Source: Candidatus Limosilactobacillus faecipullorum | GTDB lineage: Bacteria; Bacillota; Bacilli; Lactobacillales; Lactobacillaceae | Direction of reading: 5' to 3' | Length of the DNA: 64,000 nt | Assembly: GCA_019118465.1 (NCBI GenBank) | Contig: DWYX01000039.1 | Coordinates: 20,197 to 84,196, forward strand | Shown here: positions 19,230-28,346 of the stretch, in pieces | Layout of the letters: every line of letters starts with the position of its first letter | Numbering within the stretch: position 1 is the stretch's first letter | Program-made: the position numbers and the translations under genes | Notes under the pieces: generated by a model | What the model was told of the DNA's origin: nothing | Databases searched by the model: none | What the model saw: the letters and a program-made list of their open reading frames with translations, nothing else

Positions 19230-20092
19230 ATGCAAATTGGGTACATTGGGACTGGTGTCATGGGTTCGGGGGTTATTTCAAATCTCTTGCAACACGGTGA
19301 AGCTGTTAAAGTCTTCAATCGGACTAAAGTACATGCCCAAGCGGTTCTGAACCGAGGGCAACCTGGGTCGGTAGTCCAGCAGAATTAACCAAGCAAGTGG
19401 ATGTATTGTTTACTATGGTTGGGTTCCCAACTGATGTTGAAGAGCTTTATCTCGGCAAAAATGGAATTTTAGCAAATACTCATCCGGGCCAAGTCCTTAT
19501 CGACATGACTACCAGTAAGCCGTCATTAGCGAAAAAGATTGGTGAAACTGGTGAAGCCAAACAAGTACGCGTAATTGACGCCCCTGTCTCTGGTGGTGAT
19601 ATTGGTGCTAAAAACGGGACTTTGACTGTCATGGCCGGTGGCGACCGAAGCGTTCTAGATGATCTGAAAACTCTTTTCAGTGAATTTTCTAAAGAGGTTA
19701 ACTATTTTGGTCCATACGGTGCTGGTCAACACGCCAAGATGGCCAATCAAATCATGATTGCAGGAACAATGACCGGGTTAACCGAAGCCTTAGTTTACGC
19801 TAAAGGAACCGGTTTGGACCCTGCCCAAGTGATCCAAACTTTGCAAGGTGGTGCTGCCGAAAACTTCAGCCTTGGAACTTATGGACCACGAATCCTAAAG
19901 GGCGACTACACACCTGGCTTCTTCACCAAGCACTTCTTAAAGGACCTGCGAATTGCCGTTGACGAAGCCGAAGCGATGCACTTAAACCTTCCCGGCACCG
20001 CTCTTGCCAAACAACTCTACACCACCCTCGTCGACGAGAAAAAACTTGGTAACGACGGAACCCAAGCGTTGATTAAGTTGTGGTGGAATTAA
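19230..20092 (+). pseudogene. NAD-dependent beta-hydroxyacid dehydrogenase, frameshifted
   Basis: Begins MQIGYIGTGVMGSG, the dinucleotide-binding N-terminus of the 3-hydroxyisobutyrate / tartronate-semialdehyde reductase family. The frame is lost at a G3 run (19356-19358): one missing G would restore GATWVGSPAELTKQ. From 19397 onward the rest is intact, including the DAPVSGGDIGAKNGTL substrate motif and the KMANQ catalytic lysine region. AAGGAG precedes the ATG. An assembly indel or a real pseudogene are equally possible. Confidence 0.85.
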
Positions 20093-20099
20093 ATGATCT

Positions 20100-20400
20100 C
20101 CCCGATCTGATACGGTAATAAGGACAATCAGGTGTGAAAGCCAACAAGGCTAGATTCAAGCTAAGTCCTTATTTAGAGTGTCAGATCATCTAGGAAAACT
20201 GGATTATGCGGGATATAATGCTAGAACAGGATAACCTCAAGGAGATAACCACTTTTTTGAAGTCATGTTCCTATCTGGAGCGCTAAACTTAGCAAAGATT
20301 GAGTAAAAAGTTTCACCCAAAATCAAGCGGCGATAAGGAAAATAACCGTTATGAACTAACAATTTGCTTGATTATCATATTTCTATCTAATTAAATATTA
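20100..20400 (+). other. Structured non-coding segment, possible group II intron fragment
   Basis: No reading frame. GATCTGATAC (20114-20123) pairs with GTGTCAGATC (20178-20187). Inside it AATAAGGAC (20127-20135) pairs with GTCCTTATT (20165-20173). A further AAGCC..GGCTA hairpin lies in the loop. The GATACGG..AA..AAGC content is reminiscent of group II intron domain I. No maturase gene or domain V is seen, so it would be a remnant. That identity is speculative; the hairpin is directly visible. Confidence 0.45.
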
Positions 20401-20421
20401 GAGAATAAGGAAAGTATACTT

Positions 20422-21587
20422 ATGGTAAATTATTATAATTTTTGCTTTAAATTTAAATCTTTAGTATTATCTATATTTTTTTGACGATTGCCATATATCA
20501 TCCAAATAAGTGGGTTATTTGGATGACGGCAATGGTAATTTTAATGCTTGATTTAATTGATGCAAGAATTAAATTTCAACCAATTATAAAGACAATCAAT
20601 CTAATAATTCAGCTTTTGGCGCAACCCTTCATAATCTCATTTTCAATTGGAAATGTATTAGGCTTTATTGGAGCGGTTAATCCAGTAGGTATTCTGGGTA
20701 GTTTAATAGCTCTAGGTGTTTATGTAATATTTAATTTGTCTTATGCGCAACAAATTGTCAAGCTGATTAACTCAAATATATTTCGCCTTTTATGGATTAT
20801 TTACTTTTTTCAAATTGCAATAGCTCCCCCAGCATATTTTGAAATGTATGAAACTAATGATAATTGGATGGGTACATTGCTTACAACTGGCGCAATTGGC
20901 GCTGTTACTTACGCAGTTGTGATTATAAAAATTATGAAACACTGGCATTTTGGTGATCCTGTTTCTTTAATTAGAGATAGTGCAAAGTCAAATTTTGTGG
21001 TGGTAACTGTATATGTATTACTTACCTTGTTATTTCTTTACAGCGATTTGGTTAGCACCAATGGTTTAGAAAAATTAACTTCTTTTTCAATTTGGAAATT
21101 GTTATTAACTACCGTCGAAGCAGCGATTGGTGAAGAATTTCTCTGTCGATACGGAATTCTAACATTACTACTAGATTTTGTTAGAAATTTTCGTTTGAGA
21201 ATACCGATTGCTATTTTGGGAAGCTCACTTATCTTTGCTCTTTTCCATTTTCTAAATCTTTCCCATCAAAATTTATCATTGACGATTTATCAGTTTTGTT
21301 TCACTGCCATATCTGGGATTTTCTTTGCTTTGATATTTTTATATACTGGGCATTTGGAAATGGTGGTATTAATTCATTTCTTATTTGACTTTTCTTCTTC
21401 TCTTACTAGTGGGAATGCATCGCTGACTGGAAATATTACTTTGAGTGACTATCAATCAATTATTAATTTAGCTATTCTTATGTTGATTTTATTGATTTGG
21501 ATGATGTTTGGTAAACGGCATCAAGTTATGGAGAGAAATGCCAAAATTTTAATAAAGAGTAAGGTGGTGCAAAATAATGCTAAATAA
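20422..21587 (+). CDS. CPBP intramembrane metalloprotease, frame broken at a T7 tract
   Basis: A polytopic membrane protein with the CPBP/Abi glutamic-type protease motifs EEFLCRYG, ALFHFLN and HFLFDFSSS. Relatives process membrane proteins or give bacteriocin self-immunity. AAGGAAAG and an ATG at 20422 begin a hydrophobic N-terminus (MVNYYNFCFKF) that hits TGA right after T7 (20476-20482). One more T joins it in frame to LTIAIYHPNKW and the rest of the protein. The downstream frame starts only at TTG 20481 or ATG 20523, neither with a clear ribosome site. It is markedly AT-richer than its neighbours, suggesting transfer. Confidence 0.7.
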
Positions 21588-21662
21588 TTTAAAACTACTT
21601 AGATATGAAAAATAAGAAGAAGGCAATTTAAAGCACACCTTAAAAGTAGAGAAGCAAGCTCC

Positions 21663-21700
21663 AATAAAAAAGTCCAGAATGGTAAAATTCATCCTGAACT
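21663..21700 (-). terminator. pgpA terminator (copy of a duplicated terminator)
   Basis: CAGGATGAATTTTACCATTCTG on the minus strand is a hairpin followed by a T6 run. The sequence is nearly the same as that at 52198-52232. Confidence 0.8.
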
Positions 21701-21719
21701 AATCTTAGATTGTTTTCTT

Positions 21720-22217
21720 TTAGGCATAATGATGAGCGACTTTCCCACAAACAGCGGCAACAATAGCCCCTAAAAGGTCATCAATAAAGGTATTAACATG
21801 GTTTTCATCGGTATCAAATTGCTTGATGATCCCGGACTTAACCCGATCAAGGTAACCGAAGTTGGTGGCGCCAATCGTGCCGTAAATTTCAGAAATTTGT
21901 AGGGCCAAAGCTTCATCAACCCCAAATACCCCCGCATCATTTTCGATAATTGATTGTAGTGGTTCAGCAATAGCCCCTGCTTCTGCTAAACGATCAAGTT
22001 CAAGGGCAACCATGGCGTTATTTAGTAATTCTCGCTTATGCAAGACGGTGATTAATGATTCATAACATTCATCGACAGTTAATTCGGGGATGAACTCCTT
22101 TTGAAGGTCATAAGCATCAACGGCTAAATCCCGTAAGTTTACACCCCGTTCTTTCAAGCGCTTCGTCACGAATTCGTAAGCTTTGGTATCTGGATATTTA
22201 AAGTGTTTATTGTACAT
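21720..22217 (-). CDS. pgpA: Phosphatidylglycerophosphatase A family protein
   Basis: A 165-residue protein of the PgpA/YutG family, which dephosphorylates phosphatidylglycerophosphate to phosphatidylglycerol. Recognised by the C-terminal signature GATNFGYLDRVKSGII, then VNTFIDDLLGAIVAAV and KVAHHYA. Unlike enterobacterial PgpA it lacks extensive membrane helices, as in the Gram-positive members. AAGGGGG precedes the ATG. It lies between the potABCD terminator and its own terminator, so it is monocistronic. Confidence 0.85.
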   Translation of the reverse strand: MYNKHFKYPDTKAYEFVTKRLKERGVNLRDLAVDAYDLQKEFIPELTVDECYESLITVLHKRELLNNAMVALELDRLAEAGAIAEPLQSIIENDAGVFGVDEALALQISEIYGTIGATNFGYLDRVKSGIIKQFDTDENHVNTFIDDLLGAIVAAVCGKVAHHYA

Positions 22218-22236
22218 GAAAAACGTCCCCCTTCTT

Positions 22237-22277
22237 AAAAACGAGAAGTGAGGCCATTTAACCTCTCTTCTCGTTTT
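22237..22277 (-). terminator. potABCD operon terminator
   Basis: AAAACGAGAAG..GAGG and CCTC..CTTCTCGTTTT form a long stem between potD and pgpA, with a T run on the minus strand. Confidence 0.88.
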
Positions 22278-22335
22278 CTTTACATAATTATGATAACTTT
22301 AACACTGACTAATTGGTTCGCCAAGATTTCTGCCA

Positions 22336-23409
22336 TTACTTAACAAACATTTTAAATTCCAAGAATAAATCATTATATTCCTGGTTAACCTTCTTTGGCA
22401 GATCCCGGTAAACTTGTAAATGCTTCATCGTTTGCTTGTCAGGATAGAAGGCTTTGTTGCTCGTAACCGACTTATCAAGGTACTTCATCGCAGCTTGATT
22501 TGGCGTGGCATAACCAACATAGTCCGCATTTTGCGCCGCATTCTTTGGTTCTAACATGAAGTTAATGAAGGCATTGGCTGCTTTGACGTTTTTGGCAGAC
22601 TTTGGAATGACAAAGTTATCATACCAAATGTTACTCCCTTCGCTAGGAACGATATAGTGTAAGTGTGGGTTAACATCCATCATTTCCGCCGCATCCCCGG
22701 AGTAAGCAATCCCAATTGCCGCTTCGTCCTGCTTCATATACATCTTCATTTCATCGGCCACGACCGCTTTCGCATTTCCACTTAAACCACGTAACTTCTG
22801 TTCGGCTGCCTTCAACTCACCGTAATTAGTGGTGTTAACTGAATGGTCCTGGGTAATTAAAGCAATCGCCATCATGTCACGCGCACTATCATACAGCATT
22901 TCTTGATTCCGATACTCCGATTTCCAAAGATCGGTCCAATGCTTCGGCGGATTTTTGACTAATTGATCATTGTAGACGATTCCTAAAGTCCCCCAGAAAT
23001 AAGGGACCGAGTACTTATTATGCGGATCAAAACTTTGATTCAAAAATTGCGGTGCCAAGTACTTCATATTAGGAATTTTGCGGTGATTCAGTGGTTGAAT
23101 TAAATGCTCTTTCTTCATCCGCTGAATCGTATATTCACTAGGGACGACTAAATCATAGCGTGTTCCCCCTTGTTCGATCTTCGTTAACATGGCTTCGTTT
23201 GAATCAAAGGTTTCGTAATCCACTTGGTAGCCAGTTTGCTTTTCAAACTTCTTAATTAGACTTGGGTCAATATAGTCTCCCCAATTATAGATTACCAAAG
23301 TTTTTGTAGAGGAAATTGCGCTTTGTTTAGCTGTTAGTTGGTGGTTCCAAACCATTAAACCCGCAATTACCGCAACTAAGACGACGATCGCCGCAAAGAG
23401 TTTTTTCAT
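22336..23409 (-). CDS. potD: Spermidine/putrescine ABC transporter, substrate-binding protein
   Basis: A 357-residue extracellular binding protein. An N-terminal membrane anchor (FAAIVVLVAVIAGLMVW) lacks a lipobox cysteine, so it is probably tethered as an uncleaved or signal-peptidase-I substrate. The mature part starts with YNWGDYIDPSLI, the PotD signature. Polyamine-binding Asp/Glu/Trp segments include VPYFWGTLGI and IAYSGDAAEM. It begins 2 bp after potC, last gene of the pot operon, and is followed by a terminator. Confidence 0.94.
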   Translation of the reverse strand: MKKLFAAIVVLVAVIAGLMVWNHQLTAKQSAISSTKTLVIYNWGDYIDPSLIKKFEKQTGYQVDYETFDSNEAMLTKIEQGGTRYDLVVPSEYTIQRMKKEHLIQPLNHRKIPNMKYLAPQFLNQSFDPHNKYSVPYFWGTLGIVYNDQLVKNPPKHWTDLWKSEYRNQEMLYDSARDMMAIALITQDHSVNTTNYGELKAAEQKLRGLSGNAKAVVADEMKMYMKQDEAAIGIAYSGDAAEMMDVNPHLHYIVPSEGSNIWYDNFVIPKSAKNVKAANAFINFMLEPKNAAQNADYVGYATPNQAAMKYLDKSVTSNKAFYPDKQTMKHLQVYRDLPKKVNQEYNDLFLEFKMFVK

Positions 23410-23411
23410 CT

Positions 23412-24203
23412 TTAACGACCTCCTTTCGGTGTTGGCTTAACCGAGAACCGGTAGTAAATGTAAACCAGCACTAAGGAAACCAAGAACATCACGGTTGAAA
23501 GAGCATTAATCTCCAAATCAATCCCTTGCCGGGCCCGAGAATAGATTTCTACCGAAAGGGTTGAGAAACCATTTCCCGTCACGAAGAAGGTCACTGCGAA
23601 ATCGTCCAAAGAGTAGGTCAAAGCCATGAAGAAACCGGCCTTAATCCCGTCCATAATCCCTGGAATGGTGACTTGCGAGAAGGTTTGCCACCGGGTCGCT
23701 CCTAAATCGAAAGCGGCATCAGTCAGCGATTGTGGTAATTCTTTAGCTTTAGGAAGGACCATCAAGACCACGATTGGAATACAAAAGGCAATGTGGCTTA
23801 GTAGAACTGACCAAAAGCCAAGTTTAATCCCCAAAAAAGTAAAGAAGATTAAGAAACTAGCCCCGATAATAACGTCAGGGGAAACCATTAAGATATTATT
23901 TAAAACTAAAACATTTTGCCGCCAAGCACGGTGCTTAATTTTTTGGATTAAAAGCGCCCCACTCGTCCCGATTACTGTTGAAATCAAGGCAGCAAGGAGG
24001 GCAATGATGATTGTATTCAAAACAATGCTAATCATCCGGGTATCGGCAAATAAAGCTTGGTAATGGATCCAGGAAAAGTGCTTAAAGCCATCCATCGTTT
24101 CGCCAGAACTAAATGAATAGTAAATCAAGTAGAAAATTGGTGAATACATTAGGATAAGGACCACTGCCAAGTAAACTTTACTTAAGGTTCGTCTTTTTTT
24201 CAT
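23412..24203 (-). CDS. potC: Spermidine/putrescine ABC transporter permease PotC
   Basis: A 263-residue inner permease with six membrane helices and the EAA-type loop DAAFDLGATRWQTFSQVTIP that contacts the ATPase. It overlaps potB by four bases (ATGA). The subunit partner is PotB and energy comes from PotA. Confidence 0.93.
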   Translation of the reverse strand: MKKRRTLSKVYLAVVLILMYSPIFYLIYYSFSSGETMDGFKHFSWIHYQALFADTRMISIVLNTIIIALLAALISTVIGTSGALLIQKIKHRAWRQNVLVLNNILMVSPDVIIGASFLIFFTFLGIKLGFWSVLLSHIAFCIPIVVLMVLPKAKELPQSLTDAAFDLGATRWQTFSQVTIPGIMDGIKAGFFMALTYSLDDFAVTFFVTGNGFSTLSVEIYSRARQGIDLEINALSTVMFLVSLVLVYIYYRFSVKPTPKGGR

Positions 24204-25009
24204 CGGTGGACCCCCTTCCCAGAATCATCAGTTAGGAGCATAACAATTAACATGGCCACGACCAGGACAACCCCAATCGTTGACCCCATCCCCCAGTTTT
24301 GGGTGGTCAAGAAGTGTTCCTCAATCGCCGTCCCCAGGGTAATCACCCGGTTTCCGCCAATCAACCGCGTAATCATAAAGAGGGAGAGCGATGGAATGAA
24401 GACTGCTTGAATTCCTGCAAAGACCCCGTTTTTAGTTAGCGGTAAGATTACTCGGCGAAAAGTCTGCCACCGGCTAGCACCAAGGTCTAAGCTAGCATTA
24501 ATCAGTGATGGCCGAATTGCCACAATCGAGTTATAGATCGGCAAAATCATAAATGGCAATTCGATGTAGGCCGCGACCAACATAAAACTGGCATCAGTGA
24601 AGAGAAGCTGGTGGCTGCCAATCCCCACAAACCGTAAGAAGTTATTAATCGAGCCGTTTTCCCCTAAAATCCCGATAAAGGCATAGGTTTTTAAAAGGAG
24701 GTTAATCCAAGTTGGCATAATAATCAGTGCTAGCCAGAAGTCCCGACTTTTGAACTGAGCAATAATATAAGCTACCGGATAGGAAATCACGAGGGTTACG
24801 ACCGTAATTAAAAAGGCATACCAGACCGAATTAAAAGTCATTTTTAAGTAAACCCCCGATTTGGCAAAATCAATGTAGTTTTGCACCGTAAAATGGCCAT
24901 TCAGACTGAGAAAGGATTGATAAAAAATCAAAACTAACGGGGCAACCACAAAGAGGGCGAGCCAAAGGTAATACGGAAGGGAGAAGAACCAGTGCTTTTT
25001 ATTCGTCAT
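24200..25009 (-). CDS. potB: Spermidine/putrescine ABC transporter permease PotB
   Basis: A 269-residue permease with six membrane helices and the EAA loop [20 protein letters not shown]. It overlaps potA by four bases and potC by four bases, showing tight translational coupling. The N-terminus ([13 protein letters not shown]) and overall length match the PotB subunit. Confidence 0.93.
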   Translation of the reverse strand: MTNKKHWFFSLPYYLWLALFVVAPLVLIFYQSFLSLNGHFTVQNYIDFAKSGVYLKMTFNSVWYAFLITVVTLVISYPVAYIIAQFKSRDFWLALIIMPTWINLLLKTYAFIGILGENGSINNFLRFVGIGSHQLLFTDASFMLVAAYIELPFMILPIYNSIVAIRPSLINASLDLGASRWQTFRRVILPLTKNGVFAGIQAVFIPSLSLFMITRLIGGNRVITLGTAIEEHFLTTQNWGMGSTIGVVLVVAMLIVMLLTDDSGKGVHR

Positions 25010-26103
25010 TCTTCCACCCCCTGATATGATTCAAGTCGCGCATCGAATTCGGCTTGAGTTTCGTTGGCCCGCATCACGTGGATGTCTTCTGGGTCAAAGG
25101 TAATCCCTATTTGCTTGCCGACCGTTGTCTTGTGGATCGAATTAATTTTCCATTCGTGGCCATCAGTATCATGAACCATGATTTGATAATCCACGCCTCG
25201 GAAAAGTTGACTGTCAACGGTTGCCGTCAACTTTCCTTTTTCAACTGTGGTAATATCTAAATCTTCAGGTCGGAGAACGACTTCAACTGCTTCGCCAGGG
25301 GTAATCCCGGCGTCAACACAAATAAATTCCTTACCGTCAATAGCAACCGCAAAATCCCGTACCATTGTGGCTGGAATAATGTTGGATTCACCAATAAAAT
25401 CAGCCACAAAGTGATTTAGCGGTTCATCGTAAATATCAACCGGAGTTCCTGATTGTTCGATCAATCCGTCGTTAACAATCATAATTTGATCACTCATCGC
25501 CAAAGCTTCTTCTTGATCGTGCGTAACAAAAATAAAAGTGATCCCTAGTTGCCGTTGCAAGGCCCGGAGTTCGGCTTGCATATCTTTCCGTAACTTATGA
25601 TCCAAGGCCGACAAGGCTTCATCAAGTAACAAAACCTTGGGCCGATTAACGATCGCCCGCGCAATTGCGACCCGTTGGAGTTGCCCACCGGAAAGTTCAT
25701 CTAGTTCCCGATGAGCATAACCTTCAAGGTGTACTAAAGCTAGGGCTTCAGCCACCCGTAATTGGATCTCTTTTTTCTTCATGCGTTTTAACCGCAAGCC
25801 AAAGGCGATGTTATCAAAGACGTTGAAATTAGGAAAAAGTGCGTAATCTTGAAAAACTGTGTTAACTTGCCGTTTGTTTGCCGGTAATTGATTGATTTGT
25901 TGGCCATCAAAGTAAATTTTCCCATCATTTGGGAAGTCAAACCCCGCGATCAGTCGTAAGATGGTCGTCTTTCCGGACCCTGAGGGGCCCAAGATGGTAT
26001 AGAACTTACCCTCCTCAATTTCAAAATTGATATCCTTTAAGATTACGTTATCGCCAAACTGCTTTTTAACGCCTTCAAATTTAAGAATCGCCAATCGTTT
26101 CAC
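25006..26103 (-). CDS. potA: Spermidine/putrescine ABC transporter ATPase
   Basis: A 365-residue ABC ATPase with a C-terminal TOBE domain. Walker [10 protein letters not shown] is near residue 39, the Q-loop in [10 protein letters not shown], the signature [12 protein letters not shown], and Walker [15 protein letters not shown] 26103 is next to GGGGA with no spacer. The in-frame TTG at 26094 is nine bases from it and gives [11 protein letters not shown], closer to family N-termini, so the true start may be 26094. It lies 25 bp after the unknown 386-aa gene. Confidence 0.94.
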   Translation of the reverse strand: MKRLAILKFEGVKKQFGDNVILKDINFEIEEGKFYTILGPSGSGKTTILRLIAGFDFPNDGKIYFDGQQINQLPANKRQVNTVFQDYALFPNFNVFDNIAFGLRLKRMKKKEIQLRVAEALALVHLEGYAHRELDELSGGQLQRVAIARAIVNRPKVLLLDEALSALDHKLRKDMQAELRALQRQLGITFIFVTHDQEEALAMSDQIMIVNDGLIEQSGTPVDIYDEPLNHFVADFIGESNIIPATMVRDFAVAIDGKEFICVDAGITPGEAVEVVLRPEDLDITTVEKGKLTATVDSQLFRGVDYQIMVHDTDGHEWKINSIHKTTVGKQIGITFDPEDIHVMRANETQAEFDARLESYQGVEE

Positions 26104-26128
26104 TCCCCTTTACTGAATTAACTTATAA

Positions 26129-27289
26129 TTAGTGCTTTGTTCTTGTTTCAATTTCGTCAACAATCCGCTTAAGCTCTTGCCGCTGTTCGGCTGGCAGATC
26201 CATGATAATCCGGGTCAGCATTGCCCGATCCTTCTTCAGCATAAACATGAAAACTTGCTGGATCTGACTTTCCATTTGGGTTACTTCTAGTTGCGGATCG
26301 TCTTTGTTTCCAGCTTTCGCTAAAGACTTTTGCGCTTCATAGAGCACCCGCAAGTAATCCTTCGTAATTTCAAGATCATAGGACCAAAGAGCTTTAGCTA
26401 GGAACTTTCCAAACTGTTCAAAAACCCAAACTTGTTCTAACAGTGATAAGCCGGATTTTTGTGCCATTGGGCTAGCCATAAAGCTAGCCATGTTCGTCAA
26501 ATCACTCACGATCGTTAGCGGATGGACTTGTAATAAGTAATCGTTGAGATAATTTTCAACAAGTCCCCACGCATCATCCGAAGTAACGTTGCTCGTTTCC
26601 CCTTCTTCGGCTAAATACTGTTTGAAGTAATCAAGTAAGTTACCATTTAGTTTGCGAATTTTAACCGCCAAGGACTCAAATCTAGGATCTTCAGCAGTTA
26701 CTAGATGATCATCAGAGAACTGGGCGTATTCGCGGAAGATTTCACTTGCTTTTTCCGTCACCGGAACCGGATTTTGAAGGTCAAATTGGACCCGTCGCGT
26801 AAAAAGCGCTAGGGGTTGGTTTGCGGAATCATCCCCACTTTGGGCTAACTGAAGTGACAGGTCTAATAAATTGTTAAATAACTTTTCCTGATCGGTTTCA
26901 TCTAGTAAAGGACCATTAAAGTTGGCTAAACTTGCTTGGTACTCTTGATTTGCCCGTTCAATCGCGAAATTCGTGGTAACCTGAGGAACGACTTGACCAT
27001 TGGTAAGGACCAGTTTTAAATACTGGTTCGCCTTCTCTCGGGTAAAATGACTACTTACCATCATCGCAATTAATAAGTGTTTAAAGACGATGTTTGGTTC
27101 CACCCGCAAAAACTCGGTCCCCGGAACAACAATGGGAAGCTTAGTGGCTTCATTGATATACAATAAAACATCAAACCGATTTGCCCGCGCTGGCTTTACA
27201 AACCAATTTGTAAGCTGGGATGATTTGGCAGCTGAGTCAGTCTTCATTGATGAAAAATTTTTAATAAATTGTTTGGTATAACTAATCAA
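26129..27289 (-). CDS. Unknown protein, probably first gene of the pot operon
   Basis: A 386-residue soluble protein with no recognised domain. It is helical, acidic in the middle (LLDETDQEKLF, LTAEDPRFES-like stretches) and has no signal peptide or membrane segment. The C-terminus is charged (QELKRIVDEIETRTKH). The TTG start at 27289 has a strong GAGGAG seven bases upstream, whereas the next Met (codon 15) has none. Only 25 bp separate it from potA on the same strand with no terminator, so cotranscription with polyamine uptake is likely. A functional link is inference only. Confidence 0.75.
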   Translation of the reverse strand: MISYTKQFIKNFSSMKTDSAAKSSQLTNWFVKPARANRFDVLLYINEATKLPIVVPGTEFLRVEPNIVFKHLLIAMMVSSHFTREKANQYLKLVLTNGQVVPQVTTNFAIERANQEYQASLANFNGPLLDETDQEKLFNNLLDLSLQLAQSGDDSANQPLALFTRRVQFDLQNPVPVTEKASEIFREYAQFSDDHLVTAEDPRFESLAVKIRKLNGNLLDYFKQYLAEEGETSNVTSDDAWGLVENYLNDYLLQVHPLTIVSDLTNMASFMASPMAQKSGLSLLEQVWVFEQFGKFLAKALWSYDLEITKDYLRVLYEAQKSLAKAGNKDDPQLEVTQMESQIQQVFMFMLKKDRAMLTRIIMDLPAEQRQELKRIVDEIETRTKH

Positions 27290-27473
27290 ACGATCACTCC
27301 TCTTCGTTGACTTGCCAATTTACTGTATCATATTTTGATCGTTAATAGGGTTTTTAAGCTAAAATAACCCCGATAAAATTATTCTCTTATTCTTACTGTA
27401 CCACACGACCAACAAAAAAGAGTAAGTGCTAACCAATCGGCCGGACTTACCCTGTAAATTTCCCTTTAAAGAC

Positions 27474-28316
27474 TTAACGCCAAAGGACATTGATAATTGC
27501 TGTTAAAATCGCTTTTTTCTGGTGTAAAGCAGTGTGGCTAGTGTGCGGGAAAATTCGTTGGTAATAATGAACATGTTTGTTCTTGATTAACGACGCCAAC
27601 ATCTCTGATTGAACGGTTGGCACTTCCCCATCGGTTCCCCGAGCATTTTGCCCCATCCAATTATAGATGTAATCATCACTTTGTAGCTTTGCGGTTTGAA
27701 TTTGTTTTTCAAGGACCAAGAAATTCGGATCGTTCGATTGTTTAAATAACCACTTCGTATACTTGGTTTTGGCGCCAAAAGTCTCATCGGCTGGGGTCCC
27801 TAAGAGAATCACTCGGTGAAAATTAATTTGTTTTTGAATTTGCTGGTTGGCAATGTAAACATGCAACCACTCTGTCCCACCATAGGAATGGGCAATCACG
27901 TTTAAATCGTGGATATGATATTCATGGGCAAGGACTAGCAAAACCCGTTTTAGTTGGCGAACTTGGGGATGATAAGTAGGAAAGTAATTCCACGTGTACA
28001 GCAATTGGATTAAGGCGTTCTTTTTTTCCTTAACCGTTCCTTTTACCCGAACATGGCCATTTGGCGAAACCCATACAGTCATGGTATGTTGGGCAATATT
28101 TTGCTTGGCGGTTTGCTGAATCAACTTTTGATAAGTCCAACTATTTCCACCCCAACCAGGGATTAATAATGTTGGGGTGTTTGAGTAATTAAACTTTGAC
28201 TGGTTGGGGTTGATAGTTGTCATTTGACTTCCCCGAATCAAATAGACTTGCCCCAATAAAGCCCCAATTACCACAATTGTAATAAGGATCAACCCTAGCT
28301 TACCCACCTTTTTCAT
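27474..28316 (-). CDS. DUF915 alpha/beta hydrolase, membrane-anchored
   Basis: A 280-residue secreted or anchored lipase-like protein. An N-terminal hydrophobic helix (LGLILITIVVIGALLGQVYL) is followed by the DUF915 alpha/beta-hydrolase fold. The oxyanion region is LIPGWGGNSWTY, the nucleophile Ser is in NVIAHSYGGTEW, and the C-terminal His is in HTSHTALHQ. The substrate is unknown. A paralogue is at 45396-46283. It sits 30 bp downstream of the PLD-ATPase B gene on the same strand, so they may form one transcript. Confidence 0.85.
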   Translation of the reverse strand: MKKVGKLGLILITIVVIGALLGQVYLIRGSQMTTINPNQSKFNYSNTPTLLIPGWGGNSWTYQKLIQQTAKQNIAQHTMTVWVSPNGHVRVKGTVKEKKNALIQLLYTWNYFPTYHPQVRQLKRVLLVLAHEYHIHDLNVIAHSYGGTEWLHVYIANQQIQKQINFHRVILLGTPADETFGAKTKYTKWLFKQSNDPNFLVLEKQIQTAKLQSDDYIYNWMGQNARGTDGEVPTVQSEMLASLIKNKHVHYYQRIFPHTSHTALHQKKAILTAIINVLWR

Positions 28317-28346
28317 CGGTATCCCAGCTTTCCATGATTACGAGCA

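Noticed and set aside
23626..24063. 145-codon open frame antisense to potC
   Set aside because: potC is unambiguous and the antisense frame lacks a start signal or recognisable domain.
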